DNA from: Bin80 sp965219915
GTDB taxonomy: Bacteria; Bacteroidota; Rhodothermia; Rhodothermales; Bin80
DNA: 64,000 nucleotides
Reading direction: 5' to 3'
Assembly (NCBI GenBank): GCA_965219915.1
Contig: OZ244794.1
Location: forward strand, 1,054,001-1,118,000
The notes below the pieces were generated by a model. It ran no database searches, was not told the DNA's origin, and saw only the letters and a list, made by a program, of their open reading frames with translations. Below are positions 29,405 through 38,640 of this stretch, piece by piece. The translations under genes and the position numbers were made by a program. Each line of letters begins with the position of its first letter. Positions within the stretch are counted from its first letter, which is position 1.

Positions 29405-30982
29405 TCAGTTAGGGTTTTGATCGCGAATGGCCCGAAAACGGGCCAGAAAGGCCGCCGCTTTGTCATTCTTGCCCAGCCGCCGGTACAGATTCCCAATCTC
29501 GCGCAGGTATGCCAATTGGTCCTCACGCTCAAATTCGTCAAATACCTCTTCAATCTCCGGCTCCATCTTCAATGCCTGTTCGGGGTTGTACCGGGCCAAT
29601 TTCAATGCTTCAATATAGGCTTTGCCCGTATATCTGCTTCTAGTCTCCACGACCTGCATCAGGTAGGTGAACGCACGGCCGGACTGCCCGTTCTTGTGAT
29701 GTAGAAGTGCGCGCTCAAACAACCCCCCTCCATAAGCCGACCGGACATCCTCCTTGAATGCTGCATATGGCAACGGCTGCAGGGCCAGGGTGTCCCGCAT
29801 ACCCAATTCACGCGCTTGCCTCGGGTCAGGGGTGATGTCCCGGATCGTGTACCAGAGTATCCTTAGGGTATCCAGTGCAGCGTCTTCAAAGCCGTTACTG
29901 TGAGAAAGGACGGCATAGTTATAATTGGCCTCCCAGCGCGCAGCAGGGCGCGTTAGTGCCGGTATGAGTTTACCCAACTCCGCGATGACCTGTAGGGGAG
30001 TATCTACGGCAACCTGCCGCAAACTGTCGAAGACAAGACGGTGGTTCAGGTTGAAGTAGTCCCATTGCGCCCATACCAACTCCTGTCGAGTGAAGTCAGT
30101 TTCTTCGGCAGAGATCGCGTACTGTCCAGCCTGCATTAGTGCACGAAAGACTCCCTCTCCGCTCCTGCTGTTGACAAACGAGCGGTACGAGCGTACACTG
30201 TAATTGAACACCCGTGCGCTGTCCACTGCTGCATCCTCAAACGAGAGCCTGGCATCGTCCAGAACCGTCTCGGCAGCCCGGAGCCACAGTGCGGCACCAT
30301 CGGAAAAGCGTCCCAGTTCATCCAGTGCATGGGCCATCTCCGCCCACAGCCCATGCTCATTGGCACGAAGCAACACTAATTCCCGCAGAATAGTCAGCAC
30401 CTGCTCCCATGCCGCCTGTTCTCGGAAAGAGTTGGCCCGGATCCTATACACCTGCGCCAGCTGGTACCGCGATTCCTCGTGCCTCGGATTGAAGAGCACC
30501 GCTTCCTCTAGCCATGTCTGTGCGCTGGCCAATAGGGCCTGCACCTGGGTACTATCCTGAGCGGCCTGAGCGTGTGCCGCTTCGGTGAGAGCATCCCGGG
30601 CCCCCTGAATCGCGTCCGCAAAGGCACTGGTGTCCACGGTCCCGCCTTCACCGAAGGAACCAAGGGCTGAGGGACCAACCACTGCGGTCAGAATGCTCTC
30701 CGCATGCGCAATCAACTGATGTCCTTCCAGAAACCGTGTCTGTGCCTGCATCTCGGCTGCCGCATGCACAAACGTGCTGTCAAAGTCGCTCAACACTTCG
30801 CTGACCACAAGTGAATCCACGCCTGGTAGCGGACCGGACACAAACGCGGTCGGTTCAGGCTCGACCTTGGGATCAGGCTCCTGTACCACTACTGGCGCGG
30901 GCCCCGCACATCCAAACAATGCCGTGGCCAATAAGATCGGCAACACGAAGCACAGTACACATCTTCTTAGGGGTTCGGTCAT
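29405..30982 (-). CDS. TPR-containing outer-membrane lipoprotein
   Basis: 525 residues. The signal peptide ends in a lipobox, LFGC (Cys near residue 25), followed by a Pro/Glu-rich linker, so it is predicted to be anchored to an outer or inner membrane leaflet facing the periplasm. The rest is alpha-helical with TPR-like units ('RYQLAQVYRIRANSFREQ', 'WAEMAHALDELGRFSDGA', 'YLREIGNLYRRLGKNDKA'). TPR lipoproteins often scaffold envelope machines. It is last in the six-gene minus-strand unit, 3 bases after an ExbD-like gene. No enzymatic motif seen. Confidence 0.75.
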   Translation of the reverse strand: MTEPLRRCVLCFVLPILLATALFGCAGPAPVVVQEPDPKVEPEPTAFVSGPLPGVDSLVVSEVLSDFDSTFVHAAAEMQAQTRFLEGHQLIAHAESILTAVVGPSALGSFGEGGTVDTSAFADAIQGARDALTEAAHAQAAQDSTQVQALLASAQTWLEEAVLFNPRHEESRYQLAQVYRIRANSFREQAAWEQVLTILRELVLLRANEHGLWAEMAHALDELGRFSDGAALWLRAAETVLDDARLSFEDAAVDSARVFNYSVRSYRSFVNSRSGEGVFRALMQAGQYAISAEETDFTRQELVWAQWDYFNLNHRLVFDSLRQVAVDTPLQVIAELGKLIPALTRPAARWEANYNYAVLSHSNGFEDAALDTLRILWYTIRDITPDPRQARELGMRDTLALQPLPYAAFKEDVRSAYGGGLFERALLHHKNGQSGRAFTYLMQVVETRSRYTGKAYIEALKLARYNPEQALKMEPEIEEVFDEFEREDQLAYLREIGNLYRRLGKNDKAAAFLARFRAIRDQNPN

Positions 30983-30985
30983 GGA

Positions 30986-31345
30986 TTACTCTGCCTGTAC
31001 TAAAAAGGTTGCGTTTCTACCAGCGTTCTGAATCAAGCGGTTGACCTCCAGCAGGTAAATGACCGGGGCCGACTGGTCGGCGTGTACCTCAACGGTCTGG
31101 CTTGGCTGGCTTGACGCAACCATCTCGTAGAATTCCTGGGGCTGCAGCGGTTGCTCTTCATTCGCCTGATCCAGGTAATAGAGCGCACCGGTCTCTGTGA
31201 TGGAGATCTGCAATGGCCGAAGGATCAATCCGCTCTCGGTAATCTCCTGACTCTGCGGCAAGTCAATGTCAAATTCCGGCACCACCGCCACAGCAACCAG
31301 AGCAGCCAGAATAATCAACACAATGTCCACCATGGATTCATCCAT
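30986..31345 (-). CDS. ExbD/TolR-like protein (second copy)
   Basis: 119 residues. A single N-terminal membrane segment, SMVDIVLIILAALVAV, carries Asp7 at the place of the proton-carrying Asp of ExbD/TolR. It is followed by the usual DIDLP segment and a small alpha/beta periplasmic domain (VEVHADQSAPVIYLLEVNRL). The cytoplasmic N-terminus is only a few residues long. Its ATG overlaps the end of the upstream TonB-like gene by 8 bases (ATGGATGA). Probably the stator-type partner of the ExbB-like protein encoded at 25.6 kb. Confidence 0.8.
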   Translation of the reverse strand: MDESMVDIVLIILAALVAVAVVPEFDIDLPQSQEITESGLILRPLQISITETGALYYLDQANEEQPLQPQEFYEMVASSQPSQTVEVHADQSAPVIYLLEVNRLIQNAGRNATFLVQAE

Positions 31346-32378
31346 CTTGATTTTCTTCGACTTGCGGTCTCCACCAGTTCAGGAAGGTCCCGTACTCGCG
31401 AATAGCCTGCGGGCTCTGGGCCGAGAGCTGCTCCGTCTCCAAAAGCACTATTTTCATACTCGGTGCGCGTTCAGCTAATCCCTCTTCAAAGTAGTTAGCC
31501 CGAAACTGGAGACCCGGATCCACGAAGTAAAAAATATCCTCCCCGTCAATCCAAGCAATGTGGAGTGTCCGGGTGACAGGCGAGTACATCATCTGGAGAT
31601 GATAGGTCTTCGCCCCGACGGCAATTGACTCATTGATGGTTAGATCTCTGGGCTGCTGTTCAAACAGCGTTCGAATAGGACGGTCCAGCGCATTCAGGCG
31701 ATCTTGCATCCAGCTAACAACCGCATTCTCGCGGTTAATCTCTTCCGGGGTCAGCGAGGCATCGCCATGCTCTCCAAAGAGGGTTTCCACGAGCCGCTCC
31801 GGTCGGCCGGGGCGAACGGTAAGATCTGCGCTCTCTTCGCCGGTTCCAGAACTGAGCCGCCCATTGGATCGAGATGCGGAACCAGAAATGAGATTCGGCT
31901 GCAGCGTCCAAGTCTCGCCTCTGGACTGCGGGAACAAGTCTGCATTGAGGTCCCCGGGGCGATTATCTCCGAACAAGGCCATTCTCTCCTCTGCCCCAAA
32001 ATCCAGCCCCACATCCGATTGGATCACCAGAGATTCGGTCTGTCCCCGGTCGGGCAAAGTGGGCTCTTCGCCCAAGGCTTCGGGCGACAATAACTCCGTG
32101 AGCGCCGATAATAGGCCATCAAAGTTCTCTAGGCTGGCCTCCGGCTCCGGCAGGTCATCCTCCACGGACGGTTCCCCGATCTCTTCTTCCGCCTTTGCCG
32201 CTTCCTCCATGGCGATGGCCTCCATCATAATAAAATCGAGTGACCTGTCCACCTGCTCGCGGCTGGGCATGGGAACCAGATTGCTGGCCAGAAAAAAGAA
32301 CGCCACCAGCGCGGCAAATACGCCCATGGTGATACGATGCCCCCTTGCGTCCCTGCCTTCCGAAAACAAATTTGCCAT
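31338..32378 (-). CDS. Single-span periplasmic protein with TonB/TolA-like topology
   Basis: 346 residues with a short cytoplasmic N-terminus, one membrane segment at about 18-36 (MGVFAALVAFFFLASNLVPM), a long acidic low-complexity periplasmic stretch (MEEAAKAEEEIGEPSVEDDL) and a folded C-terminal domain (TYHLQMMYSPVTRTLHIAWI, then FVDPGLQFRANYF). I do not recognise the family. Its position between two ExbD-like genes and its topology suggest the energy-transducing arm that in other systems is TonB or TolA. It lacks the TonB Pro-Glu/Pro-Lys spacer and C-terminal signature, so homology to TonB is not claimed. Confidence 0.6.
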   Translation of the reverse strand: MANLFSEGRDARGHRITMGVFAALVAFFFLASNLVPMPSREQVDRSLDFIMMEAIAMEEAAKAEEEIGEPSVEDDLPEPEASLENFDGLLSALTELLSPEALGEEPTLPDRGQTESLVIQSDVGLDFGAEERMALFGDNRPGDLNADLFPQSRGETWTLQPNLISGSASRSNGRLSSGTGEESADLTVRPGRPERLVETLFGEHGDASLTPEEINRENAVVSWMQDRLNALDRPIRTLFEQQPRDLTINESIAVGAKTYHLQMMYSPVTRTLHIAWIDGEDIFYFVDPGLQFRANYFEEGLAERAPSMKIVLLETEQLSAQSPQAIREYGTFLNWWRPQVEENQDG

Positions 32379-32384
32379 ACCAAT

Positions 32385-32774
32385 TCAGTTATTTACGGTA
32401 CAGGTCCATTCATTGAACGTGCACATGTCAAGGAGCGATACAAATTGCTGCACCGTAGCCAGACCTGCGGGAACGAGTACAAACACGCCACCGGCATAGT
32501 TTTGCGCAACCCCTTGCACACAGGATTCCAATAATTCCACATCGCCCAAGTCACAAAACTGATGCGTACCGTTTTCTACCCAGAAACGCCCCTCCTCATT
32601 AAAATGAATGTTGAAGACCGTCAACTCCGACATGGACACGGACGCCTCCTCCGCATCTCCCGGCAGGGCCACATTGCTCCGGGGCGCGGTTTCAGTCAAA
32701 ATCAAAAACCCGACTAAGAGCACAAAGCCAAGGTCAATGAACACAATTAAGTCCACTCTATCTTCCTGCATCAA
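32385..32774 (-). CDS. ExbD/TolR-like protein (first copy)
   Basis: 129 residues. The membrane segment VDLIVFIDLGFVLLVGFLIL (residues 7-26) aligns well with the ExbD signature FIDVMLVLLIIF and keeps the essential Asp (Asp14). The periplasmic part has three or four Cys residues (FCDLGD, ESCVQG, DMCTF, TCTVNN), unusual for ExbD, so a disulfide-stabilised fold is likely. It lies 3 bases after the secreted 248-residue protein gene and 6 bases before the TonB-like gene. With the second copy it could form a heterodimer inside an ExbB-type pentamer. Confidence 0.82.
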   Translation of the reverse strand: MMQEDRVDLIVFIDLGFVLLVGFLILTETAPRSNVALPGDAEEASVSMSELTVFNIHFNEEGRFWVENGTHQFCDLGDVELLESCVQGVAQNYAGGVFVLVPAGLATVQQFVSLLDMCTFNEWTCTVNN

Positions 32775-32777
32775 TTT

Positions 32778-33524
32778 TCATTCGCACACCCGTGCGGAAA
32801 TCTGGGCACTAGTGGAAGAAGATTCAACGATGACGCACCCGTCAATGTCCAGAAAGCTCCGAATCTCTGGCTGCTTGTGGGCTACCAGCATCACTGGCTT
32901 ACTCTCAGGCGGCTCGAGACACTGCGTCAGCTCAGGAACAAACTGCCACATGGCTTCATCAAAGCCCCAGAACGTGATCCGCACATCTTCGCCCAGCCGC
33001 GACACGTATCCATGAAAGTCTCCTTCCGAATAATACCCTCCGATTGTCCGGATCATGGCGCTGGACAACGCCTTTTTAGGGTCCATATCGGTTTCTGCCT
33101 CTTCGCTAAGGAGGTCGGCATACTGGCGGGTGGTCACTAAGTTATAGTCTGTTTTCAAGCCTTGCGTGCGCAACGCCTCCGCCATCTCTCCCGACAGGTA
33201 GGCTCCTAGCTGAAACTGCTCTTCCGAAGGGTGGAGCACCATTACATCATTCGACCCAAATCCGTCGCGGGTAATGTCATAAAACAGTGCATGGGTGAAC
33301 TCTGGATCTTCTGGTTGAATAAACTGCTCTTCCAGAAGTGACCGAATGAACGCCAAGTCAGTCAACTCAACCACCTGGACCACCCGTTGGGTCGCATATC
33401 CCTCTACCTGCGCAAACGCGGGCATCCCCGTACACAACATTAGGCTGCTGAGCCAAAGCCTCCGCAATGATAACCGATCAACGCCAGTAATTATGGATCT
33501 ACGAGTCTGAAGGAATGTAAACAT
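32778..33524 (-). CDS. Secreted protein of unknown function
   Basis: 248 residues with a signal peptide after a basic start (RRLWLSSLMLCTGMPAFAQ). The mature part is mixed alpha/beta with a late CxxxP...C pattern (LTQCLEPPESKPVMLV, DIDGCVIVESSS) ending VCE. I do not recognise it. The gene overlaps the end of the giant-protein gene by 26 bases and precedes the ExbD gene by 3, so it is part of the same machine, probably periplasmic. Confidence 0.65.
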   Translation of the reverse strand: MFTFLQTRRSIITGVDRLSLRRLWLSSLMLCTGMPAFAQVEGYATQRVVQVVELTDLAFIRSLLEEQFIQPEDPEFTHALFYDITRDGFGSNDVMVLHPSEEQFQLGAYLSGEMAEALRTQGLKTDYNLVTTRQYADLLSEEAETDMDPKKALSSAMIRTIGGYYSEGDFHGYVSRLGEDVRITFWGFDEAMWQFVPELTQCLEPPESKPVMLVAHKQPEIRSFLDIDGCVIVESSSTSAQISARVCE

Positions 33525-36500
33525 CAGAAGGAGAAAGTTGATTTAGGGTAGAAGACATAAACCGTAACATTAATCCGCCTGCGGGTGCAGCATCCAATGG
33601 AACTTGAACGCGACTGCGCGTATAGACCAGTACCTCAGACCTTCCCAGTTCATCTCCCGAGTCATCATAGACGATGATCTCACCATGGAACGGAGTTGTA
33701 TCAGTCTCCACCAGGAGCACCACGGCCTCGCTGGTACTGGACTCCACCGATGCCGTGAGACGGGCCGGGCCGGGGATATAAACTCCAGGAGCCCGGAACG
33801 TGATGCGGGCCGCCTGCACAGAGGTAGGCGACTGGTGCTGATCAATAAATTCACGAGGCGTGACGGCGAAATTGAACTGCCCGGCGTACCCGCGTGCTTG
33901 CATCTGTACATGATCCGGGATGGCATAGTGTACCGTTCGGGTCTCTCCTGGAGACAGCAACACGATTTTCGGATGCACCGTCAACAGAGCCGACAGGTCT
34001 CCCTGCGCAATCTCCTGATCGGTCACCCCCACTGAAAACCGTTCCTCTCCCCTGGTCTCGCGGTATCCAAATTCGGTGGACACCTCCACTTCCATCGGGT
34101 GGATGGAAGGATTCGTGAGCTCAAATGTGCCTACCCGGGTCTGTGGGTCCAGTACGGCCACCTGGGGCTGGATGCTGATATGCTGCTCCCACTCCAGAGG
34201 GGCGCCGGTAGCCGGGGCAACATGGAACCGGACGCCATCTGGCCCCAATAGCACGACCCGCCGCTGCGGCTCCACCGTCAATTCCACCGGAACCGTATGT
34301 AACTGGTCCACCCCGTTGACAGTTATCACCACCGAAACCTTCCCCGAATATGCTCCTGGATCGGCCTGTGCCAGCGTAATACTCCCCCCGATTCGTAGCA
34401 CGTGACAGTCACCCGGTGCCAACAGGGTTTGCACGATTCGACTGGCTTGAGTGTAGGCTGAAAAAGTGGTACAGGATGGCGAGTAGGCGATGCGGGGCAC
34501 CAGGGTTAGTTCGCGGCCCGAGTCCATATGGCGCAGTACCGCCGACTGGACTTGCTCCATGGAAAGCGTCACGCTGTCTCTAGCCTGGATCATCATCCGG
34601 CCTGCATGTGATTGCTCCGCCTCATACACTAAACCCGAGAGCAGTTCCGCCGCCGGATCCATCAGAACTTCCCCATCCGGGCCCGCCACCCCAAAATTCA
34701 ACTCGGAGCTACTGACTTCTACCTGTTCCACCAGACCCTGAGACGGTCGAAGCACGATCACCGACACCGATGCCTGGGACGAGATTCCACGTTCCGCCGA
34801 AACCATCACCGTATACGGATAAGTTCGCGAGTACACACGTTGAAGCGGAGGTACATCAAATAGCGGACTGCCCGTCGAAGTGCCCGACAGGCGCTCCGTT
34901 GGTGTCCACTCCCATTTATACTCAAGCGCTGCATCTTGATCGCTGGCCACCAAGCACGAAATCCGATGTGGCGGCATCCCGACGGTTACCACCACTTCCT
35001 CGGGGCACTCCAATAGAATCGGATACTTCTCCACTGTCACGGTCAGCGTCGCCGGACTCTGCGGTGCGTCGATATTATCCGCAGAGGCGGTGACCTGGTA
35101 CGTATACTCGACTGTCGGCGGGTCCTGATCCGCTGCAACATTGAACACCGGCATCGCGCTGGTTAGATCCCCCGACAAAAGGTCCATACCATTCTCCGAT
35201 GACCAGCTCCACAGGTAGTCCGGCGTTCCGTCCCGTAGTGGGACATCAAGGGACGGCGTGCACATGAGTTCCAGCGGTGGATCGCCCGTACGCACCAGTA
35301 CATCATCACATTCAATCGACAGCTGGGGTCGTTGGAGGACGATAATTTGTACCAATGCGGGTTCAGAAGCATCGTAAAACGGTGCCTCCGCCCGAATCTC
35401 ATATTTGTAGGTCTCCGCGCCTTCCACAACCCCCGGGGTGCGAAAAATGGGGGAAGCCCCGGATGCGCCTTCAACCAGTCGGTCTTCAGGACCCTCCTGG
35501 AGTTGCCATGTCCAAGAAAGATCAGGCACATCGGCACCCGAAAGGGCACACTCCAAAGAGAAATCCGGCTCCCCCGCGTACACCTCAATTGGGCTCGCAC
35601 ACTGCACCGCGAGCTTGCCCAGATATTTCTCCACCGTCACGGTTAGCGTCGCCGGATTCTGCGGTGGATCAATATTATCCGCAGAGGCAGTGACCTGATA
35701 CGTATACTCGGCTGTAGCCGGATCCTGACTAGCTGGAATATTGAACACCGGCGTTGCGCTGGTTAGATCCCCGGACAACAGGTCCATACCATTCTCCGAT
35801 GTCCAGCTCCACAGGTAGTCCGGCGTTCCGTCCCGGGGCGGGATATCAAGGGACGGCGTGCACTTGAGTTCCAGCGGTGGATCGCCCGTACGCACCCGTA
35901 CATCATCACATTCAATCGACAGTTTTGGTCGTGGGAGGACGATAATCTCCACCAATGCGGGTTCAGAGGTGTCGTAAAACGGTGCCTCCGCCCGAACCTC
36001 ATATTTGTAGGTCTCCGCGCCTTCCACAACCCCCGGGGTGCGAAAAATGGGGGAAGCCCCGGATGCGCCTTCAACCAGTCGGTCTTCGGGACCCTCCTGG
36101 AGTTGCCATGTCCAAGAAAGATCAGGCACATCGGCGCCCGAAAGGGCACACTCCAAAGAGAAATCCGGCTCCCCCGCATACACCTCAATTGGGCTCGTAC
36201 ACTGCACCGCGAGCTTGCCCAGATATTTCTCCACCGTCACGGTCAGCGTCGCCGGATTCTGCGGTGGATCAATATTATCCGCAGAGGCAGTGACCTGATA
36301 CGTATACTCGGCTGTAGCCGGATCCTGACTAGCTGGAATATTGAACACCGGCGTTGCGCTGGTTAGATCCCCGGACAACAGGTCCATACCATTCTCCGAT
36401 GTCCAGCTCCACAGGTAGTCCGGCGTTCCGTACTGGGGCGGGATATCAAGGGACGGCGTGCACTTGAGTTCCAGCGGTGGATCGCCCGTACGCACCCGTA

Positions 36501-38517
36501 CATCATCACATTCAATCGACAGTTTTGGTCGTGGGAGGACGATAATCTCCACCAATGCGGGTTCAGAGGTGTCGTAAAACGGTGCCTCCGCCCGAACCTC
36601 ATATTTGTAGGTCTCCGCGCCTTCCACAACCCCCGGGGTGCGAAAAATGGGGGAAGTCCCGGATGCGCCTTCAACCAGTCGGTCTTCGGGACCCTCCTGG
36701 AGTTGCCATGTCCAAGAAAGATCAGGCACATCGGCGCCCGAAATGGCACACTCCAAAGAGAAATCCGGCTCCCCCGCATACACCTCAATTGGGCTCGTAC
36801 ACTGCACCGCGAGCTTGCCCAGATATTTCTCCACCGTCACGGTCAGCGTCGCCGGATTCTGCGGTGGATCAATATTATCCGCAGAGGCAGTGACCTGATA
36901 CGTATATTCGACTGTTGGCGGAACCTGAGTCGCTGGAACATTGAACACTGGCATCGCGCTGGTTAGATCCCCGGACAACAGGTCCATACCATCCACCGAT
37001 GTCCAGCTCCACCGGTAGTCCGGAGTTCCGTAATGGAGTGGGACTTCAAGGGACGGGGTGCATTTGAGTTCCAGCGGTGAATTGCCCGTGCGCACCTGTA
37101 CATCATCACATTCAATCGAAATGTCTGGACGCTCCAAGATCGTGATACTGATATCTTCCCTGTCTGTGAACTCTTCTCCAACATCTACATTTTCGACCAC
37201 CAGTACTCCATACTGCCACATTATATTCCCGTCCACCTCTTGAGGCAGAGCAACGATAAATTTAAACTCGGTCAACTGAGGATTTTGGAAAATATCGAGA
37301 ATTTGACTCAGTGGATCTATTGGTGTATCTCCCCCATCCGCCGACAATGACCAGACCAGAGGGCCACTTGGAACACTCGTCAAACCGCAGGAAATCGTCA
37401 GTTCAGCGGGGCCAACTCCTTCGTACTCCACATACGGCAGCGGATAGGAATCCACATTACATGTTACATCTAGATCCAAAGGCGTCTGAGCATTCTGGAC
37501 CGTAACCCTAAACTCATCTTCCACCACCGAACCGCCTTCCGATCCAAACACGCGAACGATCACCGAGAACGATGTATCCCGGTGAACCTCAGGAATCGCA
37601 ATCATGGGCCAGTGGTCGTGGATGCCCCCCGGGGCGAGTTCAGAGAGGAGCTGAATTCGTGCTGATTTCCTTGGTGTAACCGAGCACGGAATGGCAGCCT
37701 GCATTCCCTCATTCACCATAATATCCTCACAATGGAGTCTCGGCGAACGGTTCACAACGTGGACCTCTACCCGCTCGGAAACTTCCTGCCCGTTGCCAGG
37801 AACTTGGGCAAACACTTCAAGCATCTGAACCGATGCTGCCCCCTGAATCACCGGTGCGCGAACCAAGTACGTAAATGTCCCCTCACCAAGAATCCTGGTC
37901 TCGTTGTACGGGGGCCAGTCAAACTCAAACCGGTACACTAAGAGTTCTCCCGATGGATGCAACCCGGTACACGGAATCTCAACTAGTTCGCCACTGTCCA
38001 CCGTGATCCGGGATTCGCAGCGCATAAATGGGACTTGGTCAGGTACCGTACCATCCGCACCAACCAACTCCTCCATACTCTCTGCTTTGACCTCCTCTGG
38101 CCACAGTCCATCAAGGTCAGTCCACTCCAACTCTCCCCGTCTCTTATCCATCAGCCCTCCAGATTCCGAGTACCGGTCTTCTTGTACGGTAATCATGACA
38201 GTCGCCTGATGCATGAGCTCCCCCTCACTGTCAAAGATCAGCCGGTCGTATACCAGTTGCAAAGGTGCCTCCACATTCAAAGGCGCATGGAAACGGGGAG
38301 AAGCAACTCCCACATCACTCAAATAGGTTAGCCAAGACGGATCCCGGCTAGTCCACTCATACGTATATCCTACCGCCTGTGCCCAGCAGTCTATCACCAT
38401 GGAGCCCCCCGGAGCCACCTGCAGGTCTGAATGACAGGTCTCCGGACTGTTCTGCGCAACCGCAACCACCGTCAGAAACATCCCCAATAGAATGCCGAAG
38501 GCAGGTTTTGTTCGCAT
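33499..38517 (-). CDS. Giant surface protein: Ig-like repeats, pilin-like domain and PapD-chaperone-like domain in one chain
   Basis: 1672 residues with a signal peptide (FGILLGMFLTVVAVAQ). Residues about 25-500 hold diverse Ig/PKD-like beta domains, each with a Cys pair. Residues about 519-1128 hold near-identical 200-residue repeats (IECDDVRVRTGDPPLELKC, DNIDPPQNPATLTVTVEKY). Near 1272-1412 is a pilin-like domain ending like the pilins of the 58-64 kb operon (ELNFG..., IGGSITLAQ, PGAYSGKVSVVITVNG). Near 1450-1560 is a PapD-like segment: GDLSALLTVHPKIVLLSPGE and TRTVHYAI line up with GDLSKHLTVFPPRLIIPPGE and TRIVRYAV of the fimbrial chaperone at 61622-62386. A last beta domain ends at PSDS. 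It probably supplies both fibre and built-in chaperone to the usher. First gene of the minus-strand unit. Confidence 0.8.
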   Translation of the reverse strand: MRTKPAFGILLGMFLTVVAVAQNSPETCHSDLQVAPGGSMVIDCWAQAVGYTYEWTSRDPSWLTYLSDVGVASPRFHAPLNVEAPLQLVYDRLIFDSEGELMHQATVMITVQEDRYSESGGLMDKRRGELEWTDLDGLWPEEVKAESMEELVGADGTVPDQVPFMRCESRITVDSGELVEIPCTGLHPSGELLVYRFEFDWPPYNETRILGEGTFTYLVRAPVIQGAASVQMLEVFAQVPGNGQEVSERVEVHVVNRSPRLHCEDIMVNEGMQAAIPCSVTPRKSARIQLLSELAPGGIHDHWPMIAIPEVHRDTSFSVIVRVFGSEGGSVVEDEFRVTVQNAQTPLDLDVTCNVDSYPLPYVEYEGVGPAELTISCGLTSVPSGPLVWSLSADGGDTPIDPLSQILDIFQNPQLTEFKFIVALPQEVDGNIMWQYGVLVVENVDVGEEFTDREDISITILERPDISIECDDVQVRTGNSPLELKCTPSLEVPLHYGTPDYRWSWTSVDGMDLLSGDLTSAMPVFNVPATQVPPTVEYTYQVTASADNIDPPQNPATLTVTVEKYLGKLAVQCTSPIEVYAGEPDFSLECAISGADVPDLSWTWQLQEGPEDRLVEGASGTSPIFRTPGVVEGAETYKYEVRAEAPFYDTSEPALVEIIVLPRPKLSIECDDVRVRTGDPPLELKCTPSLDIPPQYGTPDYLWSWTSENGMDLLSGDLTSATPVFNIPASQDPATAEYTYQVTASADNIDPPQNPATLTVTVEKYLGKLAVQCTSPIEVYAGEPDFSLECALSGADVPDLSWTWQLQEGPEDRLVEGASGASPIFRTPGVVEGAETYKYEVRAEAPFYDTSEPALVEIIVLPRPKLSIECDDVRVRTGDPPLELKCTPSLDIPPRDGTPDYLWSWTSENGMDLLSGDLTSATPVFNIPASQDPATAEYTYQVTASADNIDPPQNPATLTVTVEKYLGKLAVQCASPIEVYAGEPDFSLECALSGADVPDLSWTWQLQEGPEDRLVEGASGASPIFRTPGVVEGAETYKYEIRAEAPFYDASEPALVQIIVLQRPQLSIECDDVLVRTGDPPLELMCTPSLDVPLRDGTPDYLWSWSSENGMDLLSGDLTSAMPVFNVAADQDPPTVEYTYQVTASADNIDAPQSPATLTVTVEKYPILLECPEEVVVTVGMPPHRISCLVASDQDAALEYKWEWTPTERLSGTSTGSPLFDVPPLQRVYSRTYPYTVMVSAERGISSQASVSVIVLRPSQGLVEQVEVSSSELNFGVAGPDGEVLMDPAAELLSGLVYEAEQSHAGRMMIQARDSVTLSMEQVQSAVLRHMDSGRELTLVPRIAYSPSCTTFSAYTQASRIVQTLLAPGDCHVLRIGGSITLAQADPGAYSGKVSVVITVNGVDQLHTVPVELTVEPQRRVVLLGPDGVRFHVAPATGAPLEWEQHISIQPQVAVLDPQTRVGTFELTNPSIHPMEVEVSTEFGYRETRGEERFSVGVTDQEIAQGDLSALLTVHPKIVLLSPGETRTVHYAIPDHVQMQARGYAGQFNFAVTPREFIDQHQSPTSVQAARITFRAPGVYIPGPARLTASVESSTSEAVVLLVETDTTPFHGEIIVYDDSGDELGRSEVLVYTRSRVQVPLDAAPAGGLMLRFMSSTLNQLSPSDVYIPSDS
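35161..36960. repeat. Three tandem 600-bp repeats inside the giant-protein gene
   Basis: The unit starting GGTTAGATCC recurs at 35161, 35761, 36361 and, partly, 36961: an exact 600-base (200-codon) period. Units 35761 and 36361 differ at only a handful of positions, including TACTGG for TCCCGG and GAAGTCCC for GAAGCCCC. The flanking units are more diverged. The pattern indicates recent duplication or gene conversion and makes repeat number likely to vary between strains. Confidence 0.92.
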
Positions 38518-38640
38518 CCTCTCAAATGACCTTTCCTATGTGTCGAAGTGAATTTTGTACGTTAAAATCGCGCCTCCTGAGCTGGCAGTCCAGTCCCCGG
38601 CCTATGCGATTTGTATATTCGGGCGCACAGGCCAAACTGT

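Noticed and set aside
31338..32378. Calling this protein TonB
   Set aside because: Topology and context fit, but the Pro-rich spacer and C-terminal TonB signature are absent.
35161..36960. Inserted mobile element or assembly duplication
   Set aside because: The 600-base period is exactly 200 codons and stays in frame within one Ig-like protein; repeat units of graded divergence flank it, so it is a protein repeat.
35332..36966. Series of repeated 86-112-residue plus-strand frames
   Set aside because: They are complementary readings of the 600-base repeats of the giant gene and simply recur with them.
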